Shown: one piece after another, positions 10,174-20,888 of the stretch | How the letters are laid out: each line of letters begins with the position of its first letter | Numbering within the stretch: position 1 is the first letter of the stretch | Assembly (NCBI GenBank): GCA_907165275.2 | Contig: OU015655.1 | Location: 4,538,501-4,602,500 of the forward strand | Length of the DNA: 64,000 bases | Origin: Zygaena filipendulae | Taxonomy: Eukaryota; Arthropoda; Insecta; Lepidoptera; Zygaenidae | Direction: 5' to 3' | Position numbers and translations under genes: made by a program | The notes under the pieces: model-generated | Database searches by the model: none | The model's input: the letters and a program-made list of their open reading frames with translations, nothing else | Told to the model about the DNA's origin: nothing

Positions 10174-11177
10174 AATTAAAATTAAGTCATCATGCTCATT
10201 GTATGTAATAAAATTTTAACAAATACATTATATATAATCGTAGAGCGAGCTTCGTAGCACCGACGTAGCAGTCAACTTGGTTGATGAGACAGCTAACGAC
10301 GACGGTGCAGACAAACAGTAACAAGTGTTTTCTTGCCTGATAAAACGATGAATACCTAATTTGACGCTTATTTGTATCTAATTGCATGTCAACGCCAGCG
10401 ATTACATACTCAGACCCATGAATAATTAAATTTTTTAACTTCGCTTTGCTTTTGTATAAATTTAATAAAATTCGTTACCATTTAATCAGTCTAAAACTTT
10501 GTTTATCTCCATATTATTTTATGAATGAGCTCGACACTTGAAGAGTTGACACTGAAAATAATTTATATATAATATTTACACAGGCATTCAAGCAGATTAA
10601 ACTACTATATTAGGTAAGACCCTAGACATTATACTTCTGCCGCGACTATAGAATCCTGGTTAAATGACTATGTTAATTAGGATTAAATAATTAATCAAAT
10701 AATAATAATCAAAAATAAAGTGTTTGCTTATGATTTTTGAATTGATTTATTACCTAACCACCAAATCTAACTTCAAAAGTATTTGGTCCGTTTGTTTATA
10801 AGTCTACCCCCAAATGAACTCAAAAACTTGATTAGTTTTTAGGTAGCGGCGCTAAAGCCTCTTTAACGGAATAAAAAGGGGAAGTATGGCGTCTAAATGA
10901 GTTGAGTAAAATATAATTCCCGCGGGAACATTTAACATATCTGTTATAGACAAAAGCACTTTTCACAAAGTTTGAATAGTCCTGGACGTAATAATTGTAA
11001 ATAAAAATAAACAATTAAATTACAACTGTAGCTTTCTTCCACTAAATCCTACCTAGGTATTTTACCTAGTATGTGGAGATGCTCTACATCTCATTTATGG
11101 ATTCAGCCAGTATCATAGCAAAGTTAATATTAAAAAATTATCACTTAGACCGGCTTTGTTGGTGATTTTATTAATAA

Positions 11178-11350
11178 CTAGCTTTACTCCGCGGTTTCAC
11201 CCGCGTAAGTTTCGGAATTCCGCCAGAAACTATGTTTTTCCAAAATAAAAGTTACTCCTTATAACATCAGCTATCTGTCAGTGAAAGTCCAGTTAAAATC
11301 CGTCCAGGCGTTTCAGAGATTAGTCGCAACAAATAGACAGACATACAGAG
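11178..11350 (-). mobile_element. Helitron-like inverted copy
   Basis: It starts CTAG at 11178, then 'ctccgcggtttcacccgcgt', 'ttcggaattccgccagaaac' and a body reaching 'agacagacatacaga'. Confidence 0.65.
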
Positions 11351-11784
11351 AAAAAAATTAAAAATAGTTTTTTTTTTATGTAAGTAAGTTACATAAAAAA
11401 GTACATAATATATTATTTTCATATGCATTTTGTGAAAAGCTGTTATTTTGGAATTAAAAACAGACACTTCAATTTTATTTATATGTAGGAATAGATTTCC
11501 GCATTTACCGTGACTTACCTACCTTTAAACTGCTCTTATCTGAGTTTCTCAATTCCGATAAACAACCTAATTTTTTATTACATTTTAAATAGTACCTACA
11601 CATGAGTGTACGAGATTATTGGAATTGTAATAGATATGGTATTGTATCGGTATATAGTAAATCGCGTGAAGGAAAGTATAAAATATTAAGTATGCCTAAC
11701 TTTAAAAAAAAATTCACAAGCATGCAATAAAAAAAAATGCACAAAACCTCAAGAAATTCCCAATTTAAAAATAACACATCTTAC

Positions 11785-12000
11785 CTTGGTCTCTTCGCTT
11801 TTTCACCGTCACAAAAAAACTGCCCTGGCTCGAGGTCGTAAGCCGTTTATCGGGTACGCACTGCTTTGTAACCGTACACGTGCAACGCGAATCGGGATGG
11901 AAACTCAACTGCCGCAGTCCGTTCGCCTAGACCGCTGGGCGGGCATTGAGTTGACACGCCCTATACCGCCTACAGCAGTGAAAACTCAACACTTTCCATA
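11785..12000 (-). other. Candidate non-coding first exon / promoter of RNF220-like gene
   Basis: This is a GC-rich, CpG-containing island in AT-rich DNA. On the minus strand it ends with the strong donor 'GACCAAG|gtaagatg' (exon end 11785, intron from 11784). The next acceptor downstream on that strand is that of the RNF220-like exon at 6406. No long open frame on the minus strand is needed, so it could be 5' UTR. The upper boundary is unknown. This is inference. Confidence 0.35.
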
Positions 12001-12214
12001 CTGGAATATTCTAGGAATAATTTAATTTTATGTACCTAATACCTATTTATTATTCTTTATACCTATCTACTTTTTCTGCTTAGTGCGGCATTGGGTATAA
12101 AGGATAATATTTCGTTCCTTTATGTTAATTAAAAAAAACTTATAAGATACCTATTGGAGGTCTGGTACCTGTATCTAAAAAGCCTTTACGTGTTTGGTAG
12201 AAACATTCCGATTC

Positions 12215-12420
12215 AGTTGATCTTACTAAATATGAAAATCAATGTCTGTTTGCACGTTTTTATGCGTTGCATTGTTCATCCGATTGCAATTTATGTAGAT
12301 AGGTAAATCTTTGTCAACTTTTCACTTGCACTTGCGTGAAAGTTATAAGCATATAGCAATTATTAGGTGTTTCTGTGGGAATCCCGAAAGTTATGCTAGT
12401 GTAACCGCGGGCATAGCTAG
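12215..12420 (+). mobile_element. Helitron-like copy
   Basis: The degenerate body ends 'gtgtaaccgcgggcatagctag' at 12420. Confidence 0.55.
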
Positions 12421-14454
12421 TCTAAATGAATCTAATGCTCCAAAGACACTGAACCAGCTTGAAACTTAGGATCTATCTAAGATCTAATATATACTAGGCA
12501 CTATATGTAAGTATTATTACTATAAAAACTGTGTTTGTTCGTATAGTTAGGTAACATTTATAGTTTTGTTTTCTTGTAGAATATTATCAAGGAATCATAC
12601 ATTGATAAAAATGGATATAATTAAATAAAATGAAAAAAATAAGATTATTATGTGTGCAATAATTATTTTAATAAAAAGCTTTATTTTTTAATAACCTTTA
12701 TCATGTGTCATGGAGAGTACCTACTCATGAGAACAAAACAAACGAGCCCAAACACGATTATTTGTGCAGTTTCCATTAGGGAGTTCCAGTTGAAATCGTC
12801 CAGATTCATGTTTAGACTCTTGTCATAATATTATTATCTTTTAAGTAGGTAATGCAAAGTACCTACCTACTCGTGGCAACAACACAAATTAGCTTTCGGT
12901 TTAGTCACTACAATTCAGCTTCATCAACAGATAAGGTCGATGATACCATTCTACATATTGCATTGTCAACAAACTTACATAAGTATAAGTAAGTACCTAT
13001 CTATGCCAAATTTCATCTCAATCGGATTCCAGCAAGTGGTTTAATGAAAAAGGGTATGCTGATGAAAAGTGAGAACAACTTACATGTGAATATTGCAAGT
13101 ATAATAAAAGTTTGTAAAAAAACGTTAATCAATAAAAAATCGAATTTGAATTACCCTGTACCTTCTAAGTACAATATAAAACCATAAAGCAACTGCAATC
13201 ATGATATCCGTATCATAATAATGTCTTACCCATTTATTACGGCAGCCACTACACGTAAGAGCTGGCAATAAAAATGAGAAATTATTTTTAATAATATTGT
13301 TAGGGTGCGGCCGGGACCTACGGAGTCCGGGTGACACCACAATATTTTGGCGGGTGATAGGTAGGTACTCGTATTACCCGCGCGACCCTTATTACCCACA
13401 TTCTCAGCCCGCCACTTGCGGGCTATAATGCCGCTACTTATTTTACGACCTCTATCGAGATTTAAGTGAGAGAATGCAGTATAAGACATACCTACTAAGA
13501 GTACCTACTTCACCCGTCGTGAAACAAGGCAGAATGTTCTTATATATTATTATCTCTTTAGTGGCTATGTAAACAACTGGTTCTTAAAAGATTTAGAAAT
13601 TATAAAATACTAAGATTAGGAGTTGGATTTTGGAATATTTGTCAATATGTTATGATGTATGGGTAATAATTAAAATTATGATCATAAACTGTCTCAATTG
13701 AAAAAAAAAACAAAGTATGTATGACCTCTAATTGCAACCTAGAATGTTTGTAACTTAAATAGTGACTATTTCATGATGATCGGTTTAACGGTTGAGGCTT
13801 GAAAGCGTTACAAAAGATTTACGGAAAGTCGAAACGTGAGGCTTGAAAGGTAATCGGGTAATATGAAAATTAGGTAATAATCACAATGTTTGTTTTTGCG
13901 ATTCTTTCGCCTTATAACGTCGCGCGCGCAATCTGCTTTCAATTATAGGTATTTTTACTTCAGGAAATAAATAAATATTTTCTCTTGCATGCCCTCAATA
14001 CAATACCTACGCTCGGTACTCGTAGGTATCACTATCAATCACAATTTAATTACAATACTTTTTGACATAGCGCCTTCACCACATTTTAAAATGATGATGT
14101 ATTTTTTAAAGGTTTGCACGCAGATTGATTTAAGTTGTAATGCAAAATTGCAATCTGTATCCTTGAACAAATCAGTTTAAATATTAAATCTGCTGACTGT
14201 ACATCTCATACTATCGTCAGGGCCAGAACTACATAACATTACCCAAACATTATTTAGGTATAAACAGACAGAAACTATCTGTGGTCAGATTGCGTGCAAA
14301 CGTTATTATACCCTCACCAAACATACGAGGTGAAAGTCAGGAGTCAGGATAACAAACAGATTTTCCGGAGGGAGGACAAAAACGCCGGTGACGAGGCTTG
14401 GAATGCGATGTGATTATGGAACGTCATTTGTCAAGTTTTTATTGGGTACCCTTA

Positions 14455-14700
14455 TAGCAGTAGCCATTGTTGCCGCCGCCGCGTTCCGCGCAGCCCCCAC
14501 CACCGCGGCCCGCGCCCCGCTGGACCCTCGTCTCGCTGATGTTAATACATAATTTTTATAACTTGTTAACATTTCGCGGATTATTCGCGACGACGCGACG
14601 CGCGCTCGGCCGCCGCCGCCCGCCTGCGATTGCCGTTTAATTAAATTTCTTCCTCCTGCCGCGTAATTGTTGTGGTGAGGGCTCCATTGCCTCTTTAAAA
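14455..14700. promoter_or_regulatory. CpG-rich island, possible regulatory element
   Basis: The core has 'gccgccgccgcgttccgcgc' and 'gcgacgacgcgacgcgcgct', followed by 'gccgtttaattaaatttctt', which contains a TTTAATTAAA homeodomain-type core. No long open frame crosses it. This composition in AT-rich intergenic DNA suggests a regulatory or promoter element. Confidence 0.3.
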
Positions 14701-15219
14701 GTACTTGAAGGACCGATTGTGTCTTCTCTTTATTTAATACTGCTTATTAATGGGGAGCTTTAATTCGTTTTGATAGGTACCTAGGTCCCATGTCATATAG
14801 ACGACACCACAAGCCGTATATTTATTTATTTATTTATTATTTTCTCGGAACAAAGATTTCCCGAAAGATCCCAAAACTTACGCGCGTGAAACTTTTTACA
14901 AACTTGAACATGCCTACATATAAACTATTTAACCTTAAGATGTTGTTACATTAACAGGTTTTTATTGAATATTATTCATAACTTGACCTACATAAATTGT
15001 GGGATACCCTCGAGAACCTATTGTTACTGGCTAAAAAGTAGTTAAGTATCCTTGTGTTAATTCAGGTGATAATAGTCTATATGTGTGCCAAATTCCATTG
15101 AAATCGATTCAGCAATATAATGCGTAATTACTAATTAGTATAAAACAATCAAACATCTTCACAAATTTTTCACATTCATATTTTGTAGAAAAAAAAATTG
15201 TTTAATTGTTTGTAGGTTA

Positions 15220-15330
15220 GTATTAGGCGGTGTCTCTGGAACTACCCTACTATCCATAACATAACATATTCTGTGTGCTAAGTTTCATTCACATCCGTTT
15301 AGCCGTTTATGCGTAAGCAAAAAACAACAT
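15220..15330 (-). mobile_element. Helitron-like fragment
   Basis: The segment 'taagtttcattcacatccgt' plus 'agccgtttatgcgtaagcaa' matches the inverted 5' region of the family. The hAT element is inserted at its edge. Confidence 0.45.
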
Positions 15331-15336
15331 CTACAC

Positions 15337-15801
15337 CATTGATTCCCAAAGTGGTCCAGGTGGACCCCCAGGGGTCCACGGGAGCCCGACAGGGGTCTAC
15401 GCTTGCGTGAAAAAAAAATGGGGGTCCACAACTCGTTAACGGGGGTCTATAAAAATGTATTAGATGACCCGACTTGACTTCTCCTATGAATATAGGCAGA
15501 CAATAATATAGGCAGATAATATTATTATTATTGTTGGATGAAGACGCTTTTTCGACTGGCCTTGAAACTTAAATGACATCCACTCACAGCATAATCAAAG
15601 CAATATAAATTCTCACCTTTTTTTCGAAAACTTTTAACTCATAGTTGATTGAAAAATAGCCACAACACAGATTGCCATAGACAATAGACATATACTTTTT
15701 CCGGGTTTCGTAAGTAAGTTAGTAAATGTAATAACTGCATCGACCAGATCCAGCAAAATTTATAAAGTGGTCTATGAGAAAAAAAAGTATGGGAACCTCT
15801 G
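15337..15801. mobile_element. Non-autonomous hAT element with 8-bp target duplication
   Basis: Short inverted ends, CATTGATTCCCAAAGT and (reverse complement of the right end) CAGAGGTTCCCATACT, are flanked by a perfect 8-bp direct repeat ATCTACAC at 15329-15336 and 15802-15809. An 8-bp duplication with such ends is diagnostic of hAT transposons. The 465-bp interior has GGGGTCCAC repeats near the left end and no transposase. Confidence 0.8.
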
Positions 15802-15921
15802 ATCTACACAGACATTGACATAGATAACAAAACCAATGTATCAACACTTTGCTGCCCCCTTAGATTAGTAAACTGTCTATAATCGTTAACGATATACATA
15901 TTACATACATAGACAACTTTA

Positions 15922-16024
15922 CTAAGGAACGTAGCTTCATGTCACGGGCTGGTCACGGGGTGACGAAAAATTTGACTTTTGATTCTAAGATTTTGATCAC
16001 GTGATATGACGATACGTTCCTTAG
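15922..16024. mobile_element. Small MITE, 12-bp inverted ends
   Basis: CTAAGGAACGTA at 15922-15933 is matched by its exact inverse TACGTTCCTTAG at 16013-16024. The interior has 'gtcacgggctggtcacgggg'. It is about 100 bp and non-coding. Confidence 0.6.
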
Positions 16025-16029
16025 TTTTA

Positions 16030-16628
16030 TAAAGGGTCTTTCAATAGGGACGGGTCGATGTTGGCAGCCTGTGGCGGCCATGTTGTTTTAACGTCGTCTT
16101 TCTAACCTATATTTTTTTATTCAGTTAGTAATGCCAAATCACCATGGCAAGTTACACGGTTGAGCAACACGTCCAAATGTTAAAAATGTATTACCAAAAT
16201 GAGTGTTCGTTAGTGCAAACGTTACGTGCATTGCGCCCATTTTACGGCAGACGAGGTGGTCCTTCAAATTCAATTGTGAATTGGCCACCGAGATCCTGCG
16301 ACTTATCACCTTTAGACTTTTTTTTGTGGGGTTTTCTTAAGTCGCAGGTCTATACCAATAAGCCACAATCGACCGATGCCCTTAAAGTCAACATAGCTCA
16401 GGCTATCGCTGAAATTCAACCCGAACTATGCGGCAGAGTTGTTGAACATTGGACAACTCGAATTCGTGCCACCGTGAGAAGTCGCGGCGGACATTTAAAC
16501 AATGTGATTTTCCACACATAATGGCATATATAGCTCTTTCAAATAAAAAAAAAAAATCGTTAAAATCTCACACACGGCCTTTTTTATTTCATGTCAAAAT
16601 CGACCCGTCCTTATTGAAAGACCCTTTA
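16030..16628 (+). mobile_element. Mariner/Tc1-like deletion derivative
   Basis: The ends are AAAGGGTCTTTCAATAGGGA on the left and the inverse of AAAGGGTCTTTCAATAAGGA on the right. The inverted repeat extends through ACGGGTCGA and is flanked by TA on both sides (TATA), as expected for mariner-type insertion. The interior encodes a shortened transposase. Confidence 0.8.
16144..16521 (+). CDS. Internally deleted mariner-like transposase, 125 aa
   Basis: The N-terminal 40 residues (MASYTVEQHVQMLKMYYQNE...LRPFYGRRGG) are the first helix-turn-helix of a mariner/Tc-type transposase. They run in frame straight into the C-terminal part with WPPRSCDLSPLDFFLWGFLK, which holds the third catalytic Asp region, and a C-terminal helix. 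The middle of a full transposase, with the first two catalytic Asp residues, is missing. The frame is open from ATG to TAA, so a DNA-binding but catalytically dead protein could be made. The ATG context 'caccatggc' is good. Confidence 0.75.
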   Translation: MASYTVEQHVQMLKMYYQNECSLVQTLRALRPFYGRRGGPSNSIVNWPPRSCDLSPLDFFLWGFLKSQVYTNKPQSTDALKVNIAQAIAEIQPELCGRVVEHWTTRIRATVRSRGGHLNNVIFHT

Positions 16629-17090
16629 TAGCAATAACGATCATAGATTGTCCTCAGGGGGTTGGTGCGATAAGTTTATAGAATAGTTCGTTGCCCGAGG
16701 TACAGCCTCGTGATTCTTTGGAGAACGTTACAATTTAATAACGGCGTGCGGCGTGCACGTACCTACGGTTGTAGCAGGTTTGAGTTCCAGCGGTGCACTC
16801 ATATTTCGCACTCCGCCAGTCAAAGGGTGCCTCAGATCCCACTGCACTTTAATAACCATCCCAAACCATAATAATTACATGATACGTACGCATACATATT
16901 ACATACATGCCTTCACCCGTCGCTTTACTAATATTACCGAATACTAAGTAGGTAGGTACCTACTGCTTTTTTTCTGACTCATCTGTATCTCTTTTACAAT
17001 AATTTTGTAACTTATACCGCATCTGTATTGTACAATAAGTCTCCTACTAGTACTTGTAGGGACACAAAGTTGCGGCAGAGCTAAAATATA

Positions 17091-17592
17091 ATATACTAAT
17101 ATGATAATGGGAATAAAGATTAAATTTTTGTTTGTTTGTTGGTTACGATTTGACTCAAAAAACTAATGGACCGATTTAAAAAATTCTTACTACATTAGAA
17201 CGCTACATTATCCCAGTGTAACTTATGCTATAGGTATTGTAATCCAGAATTACCACTGGAACTCCGCAATAGGGATGTTGACAAATTTTGAAAATCAAAA
17301 TTTTAATTAGTCCGTCTTTTAGAAAATTAAAAATCATTAGACACGTATTTTTTATTTTTCAAATAAATGAAAATACACAGAGATAAAGCGCAATAAAGTT
17401 TAGGGTGGGGGTTCATGACGTCACTTAGCGCTACAAGCCGCCATACAAACTGCACTAGTGAGTGACGTCACGCGAAATTTCAACTCAATGTATCTCTGTT
17501 ATTTTTTGATAACGTAAAAAAAGAAAAAATACGTGTCCAATATTTTTATTAAATAGCCTATTACCGCAGATGAAACCGCGGAAAATAGCTAG
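17091..17592 (+). mobile_element. Helitron-like element split by a MITE
   Basis: It starts near 'tactaatatgataatggg' and ends 'gatgaaaccgcggaaaatag' plus CTAG at 17592. The TGACGTCA-type MITE interrupts it at about 17283-17560, so the Helitron is the older insertion. Confidence 0.65.
17283..17560 (+). mobile_element. TGACGTCA-family MITE, well-preserved copy
   Basis: The outer blocks 'tttagtccgtcttttag'-like and 'agacacgtattttttatttt' are mirrored at the right by 'aaaaatacgtgtcc'. In the centre lie two TGACGTCAC sites on either side of 'caagccgccatacaaactgc'. It is inserted inside a Helitron-like copy. Confidence 0.7.
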
Positions 17593-17865
17593 TATACCTT
17601 CTCACTCCGGATATTCACTAACAACACTTATTTTTTCAATCCAGTTGTGCGGATGTGTCGCCAATACTGAGCTCGCCGCTAAAGGTGCAGATTGTAATTT
17701 TAGATCCACGACTACCTCCGTCGAACTTGCTAATTGTGCCTCTATTTTTCTGAGATCCATAAATATCGAAATAAATTTAAATAACACTGCTCGATATTTT
17801 TAGTCTTCCTTTGCATATCTCTGGTTTGTGGTCTGAACATCTATCTATATACTATTATCTATACT

Positions 17866-18340
17866 TATAATAAAACTGTAGAGAGGTCAATTCTGTACAT
17901 TGAATATATATTCAAAATTAATCTATTGGAGGATGTATAGTGATCGATACTGATGCCAAAAATGCAATCAGTAAATTTTTGTCTGTCTGTCTGTATGTGC
18001 ACGCATGGGTCAAATCTACTGAAGGGATTTTAACCAAACTTGGTATGATTGTAGTCCATACAGGGCAGGGCAGGGCAGGTTATAGGCTATATAACATAAC
18101 GCTAAGACACATAGGAGCTGAGCAGTGACGATAAATTTGAAGTAAGTCGGATGAAAATGCGCTTTCGAGTTCTTATCCTCGCATATGTTTACTCAATCAC
18201 GCAAAAACGGCTGAACGGATTTGGATGAAATTTGGCATGCACGTTTTCAGGGGTACAGAGAATGACATAGGGTACTTTTATCCCGGAATTCCCGCGGGAA
18301 CTCCGAAATTACCGCGGGTGAAACCGCGGGGCACAGCTAG
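17866..18340 (+). mobile_element. Helitron-like element, first of tandem array
   Basis: It starts near 'ataataaaactgtagagagg' and ends 'gggtgaaaccgcggggcaca' plus GCTAG at 18340. It contains a (GGCAG)n-type 5-bp repeat at 18061-18079. Confidence 0.7.
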
Positions 18341-18645
18341 TTCCTATAATAAAGGAGTAGAATCCGCGATTCTGTATATACATTGAATATTTTAAACAAA
18401 AATTTACTAGGGGATAAAAGAAAAGTAACCAACCACAAAAAAAGGGTTTTCAAAATTCTTTTGTGTCTGTCTGTCTGTTCGCGATAATCTCCGCATCTAC
18501 TGAACCGATTGTCATGCGGTTTTCACCGGTAGATTAAGCTTAGCCTGGAGCTACATATAGGCTTTGTTTCATTGAAATCGGATATCGGGAAAAAAGTTGT
18601 TGTATAAAAACCTTTTATGTGGGTGAAACCGCAGGGCACAGCTAG
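18341..18645 (+). mobile_element. Helitron-like element, second tandem unit
   Basis: This 305-bp unit begins 'ttcctataataaaggagtag' and ends 'gtgaaaccgcagggcacagctag'-like at 18645. It abuts the previous and the next copies with no spacer. Confidence 0.8.
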
Positions 18646-18948
18646 TACTATAATAAAAGAGTAGAATTCGCGATTCTGTACATTGAATATTTTTACCTAA
18701 AATTGAGAGGGGTGATTAAAGAAGAGTAGCCAAGTCAAAAAAAAAATGTTTTTAAAATTCTTTTCTGTCTGTCTGTCTGTTCGCGATAATCTCCGCATCT
18801 ACTGAACCGATTGTCATGCGGTTTTCACAGGTAGATTAAGCTTAGCCTGGAGCTACATATAGGCTTTGTTTTATTTAAATCGGATGTCAGGGAAAAAAGT
18901 TGTCATACAAAAACTTTTCATGCGGGTGAAACCGCGGGGCACAGCTAG
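18646..18948 (+). mobile_element. Helitron-like element, third tandem unit
   Basis: This 303-bp unit is clearly homologous to 18341-18645 along its length, with shared blocks 'cgcgataatctccgcatcta' and 'agcttagcctggagctacat'. It ends with CTAG at 18948. Confidence 0.8.
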
Positions 18949-19085
18949 TCAATAATAAAAGATGGCGTTAGACCTAAGAAGTTTTATTGAACTACCAAAT
19001 TAACTAGGATAATACACTAATAACAAAAGCAATCTATTGTATAAACGTAACCATAACACATACTTTCATATAAATAGGAAAAAAA

Positions 19086-20018
19086 CAAGTGCGAGTCGGA
19101 CTCGCTCACCGAGGATTCCGTACAAAGTAGGTTGTTTAGAAAAATCTACAAAAAGATTTGGCCACGCATATAATTTAATTATGACCGCGCATATAAAACT
19201 GTTGCTCAACATCGATGGTTGATTACATATTATACTTTAAATAAAGACTAAGTATATTTTTATGTTTTCATTACAAATGTCGATATAGTTAATAAATTTT
19301 TTCCAGTACTTGTAGTATAAGACGATATTACTTGCCAAACATAGTTCTAAGTCAACAGAGTACCCTTTAAATTGTAATTCCCTTGAGAGTGTCGAAATAA
19401 ACGGCCATATGGTTTTTTAAGTTAACTTAGGTAGAAGTTTGATTTTTTCAGTATATGGTTTTTTAACTCGATACCTCTTTGCGTTTTTATAGAATATAAA
19501 AACCCTTATAAAATTACTTCATTGCCCGTCTATCCTTTCGTAAAAAAGGGTCCTGACAGATATGTCAAGACGTGAACGCGTGAAGTTAAAATTAATATCA
19601 AATACTCATATCTGCAATTCCCTGGAGCTATGAAAAACACAAATTTTTAGTGTGACGCAATTAATAGATTTGGTCTCAAGAGAATCAAAACCTACAGAGT
19701 ACCGACTTCCCGTTGATCTAGATTCTAGAACATGGAGGATAGTAACCACCAAGGTGGTTATTGTCCGCCGTGATCTAGACTCCTTAAATTTGGCAAGAAT
19801 CAAGTCTTACAGCAAAATTAAATGGAAAAAAATCCGAAATTCTCAAATTTTCAGTTACATCACAAAATTTTAATATTTTCTTGCCTCTATAAATTTATGA
19901 CCTACACGGAAAAACGGGAAAAATCTTCGAGACACGATTTTCGTGAACGATTTGATTTACATACCTTCAAGTTTGTACCGAACACTCTGTGCGCGAGTGC
20001 GACTCGCACTTGACTGGT
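19086..20018. mobile_element. DNA element with AGTGCGAGTCGGACTCGC termini
   Basis: The left end 'caagtgcgagtcggactcgc' is mirrored at the right by 'gcgagtgcgactcgcacttg' near 20010. The interior of about 900 bp is AT-rich and holds no convincing protein. Partial copies are at 8697 and 50290. The superfamily is not clear. Confidence 0.55.
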
Positions 20019-20670
20019 TTTTTATTAACGACCAATAATAATTATATACTACTTACTCCACCTCCCCAAGATTGTGACAAAATGTGTGACTTATAACAAT
20101 AGTGATATAGTACGAGTAACAATATTAATTATGTAAATACCTCTCTTTGATAAGCATATTACTAGTACCAGCTAGTAGAATGTATTTATCAGCTGATCAC
20201 CTGATTTCAGCTGTCGATTTACTGATTCACAAAAGGTAGTCGTGGGTTTAGAGGTATAGATACTAAATTAGTTAACTTGAATGACTCCGGAGCAAATAAT
20301 AGATATAGTTATATTGTAAACCCAATAAAGTTTTCTGTTACAGACGATGAAGATAATTTAGTAGCACTTTATTAAATTAACTATAATTATAATTTTATTC
20401 ATCATAGCATCATCTCTACCATCCATCCAACAATAAAATACTACTACTGTCAGTGTCATATTTATGATTGGGCTTCAGCCTGAGGCTTCAGCTTAGTAAT
20501 TAAGTGATGCAAATTCGAGTGCACAACACTCTAAAGTGAAAAATAAACGATTTTAACTGTTTGATAAGACAAGTGTTGTACGCTAGAATCGGCAGCTTCC
20601 TGAAAAAATCACTTTAACACCTTAAAAAAAGACGGACGAAAATATTTTCACAAAAAAAATTATAGTCGTC

Positions 20671-20888
20671 TCACTCGTTGTATTTTCTTTTCCTTGACTG
20701 TGACGCGCCCGAGATACTTTCCATTAGATATTTATTTATGATGAGCGAGAGGCACTTCAGATACGGGTAGGGAGCGCGCGTAAATGTGGCGAGGGTCTTC
20801 TCCCGTTCCATGTTGTGCAAGTTTTGGTACTGCATGAGGGCCAGCACCGCGCCAGCCGCCAAGTGCAGCGAGCGCACCGTCTTGTTGA
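20671..20888 (-). CDS. CNTD1: CNTD1-like exon 5, C-terminal
   Basis: The acceptor is 'tatcgttcag'. It encodes the second-fold helices (VRSLHLAAGAVLALMQYQNL) and a basic tail ending RKRKYNE, then TGA. A minus-strand AATAAA near 20370 could serve as poly(A) signal. Confidence 0.78.

Larger units (their letters stand above)
6407..11784 (-). other. Candidate first intron of RNF220-like gene
   Basis: No supported coding sequence is seen. The stretch holds several Helitron-like copies, a hairpin at 6654-6723, a palindromic MITE at 9011-9243 and a TGACGTCA-type MITE at about 9892-10173. If the exon at about 11785-12000 is real, all of this is the first intron of the RNF220-like gene. Confidence 0.4.
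12001..15219. other. Intergenic, no genes seen
   Basis: It holds one Helitron-like copy (about 12215-12420), a GC-rich stretch at 13300-13450 without a supported gene, and a CpG-rich island at 14455-14700. No coding exons were found. Confidence 0.5.

Noticed and set aside
13125..13489. GC-rich segment with minus-strand frames
   Set aside because: It could be a decayed retrotransposon tail, but the similarity is too weak to call.
18061..18079. Possible CRISPR-like short direct repeats
   Set aside because: It is a 5-bp simple repeat inside a transposon copy; there are no spacers and the organism is a eukaryote.
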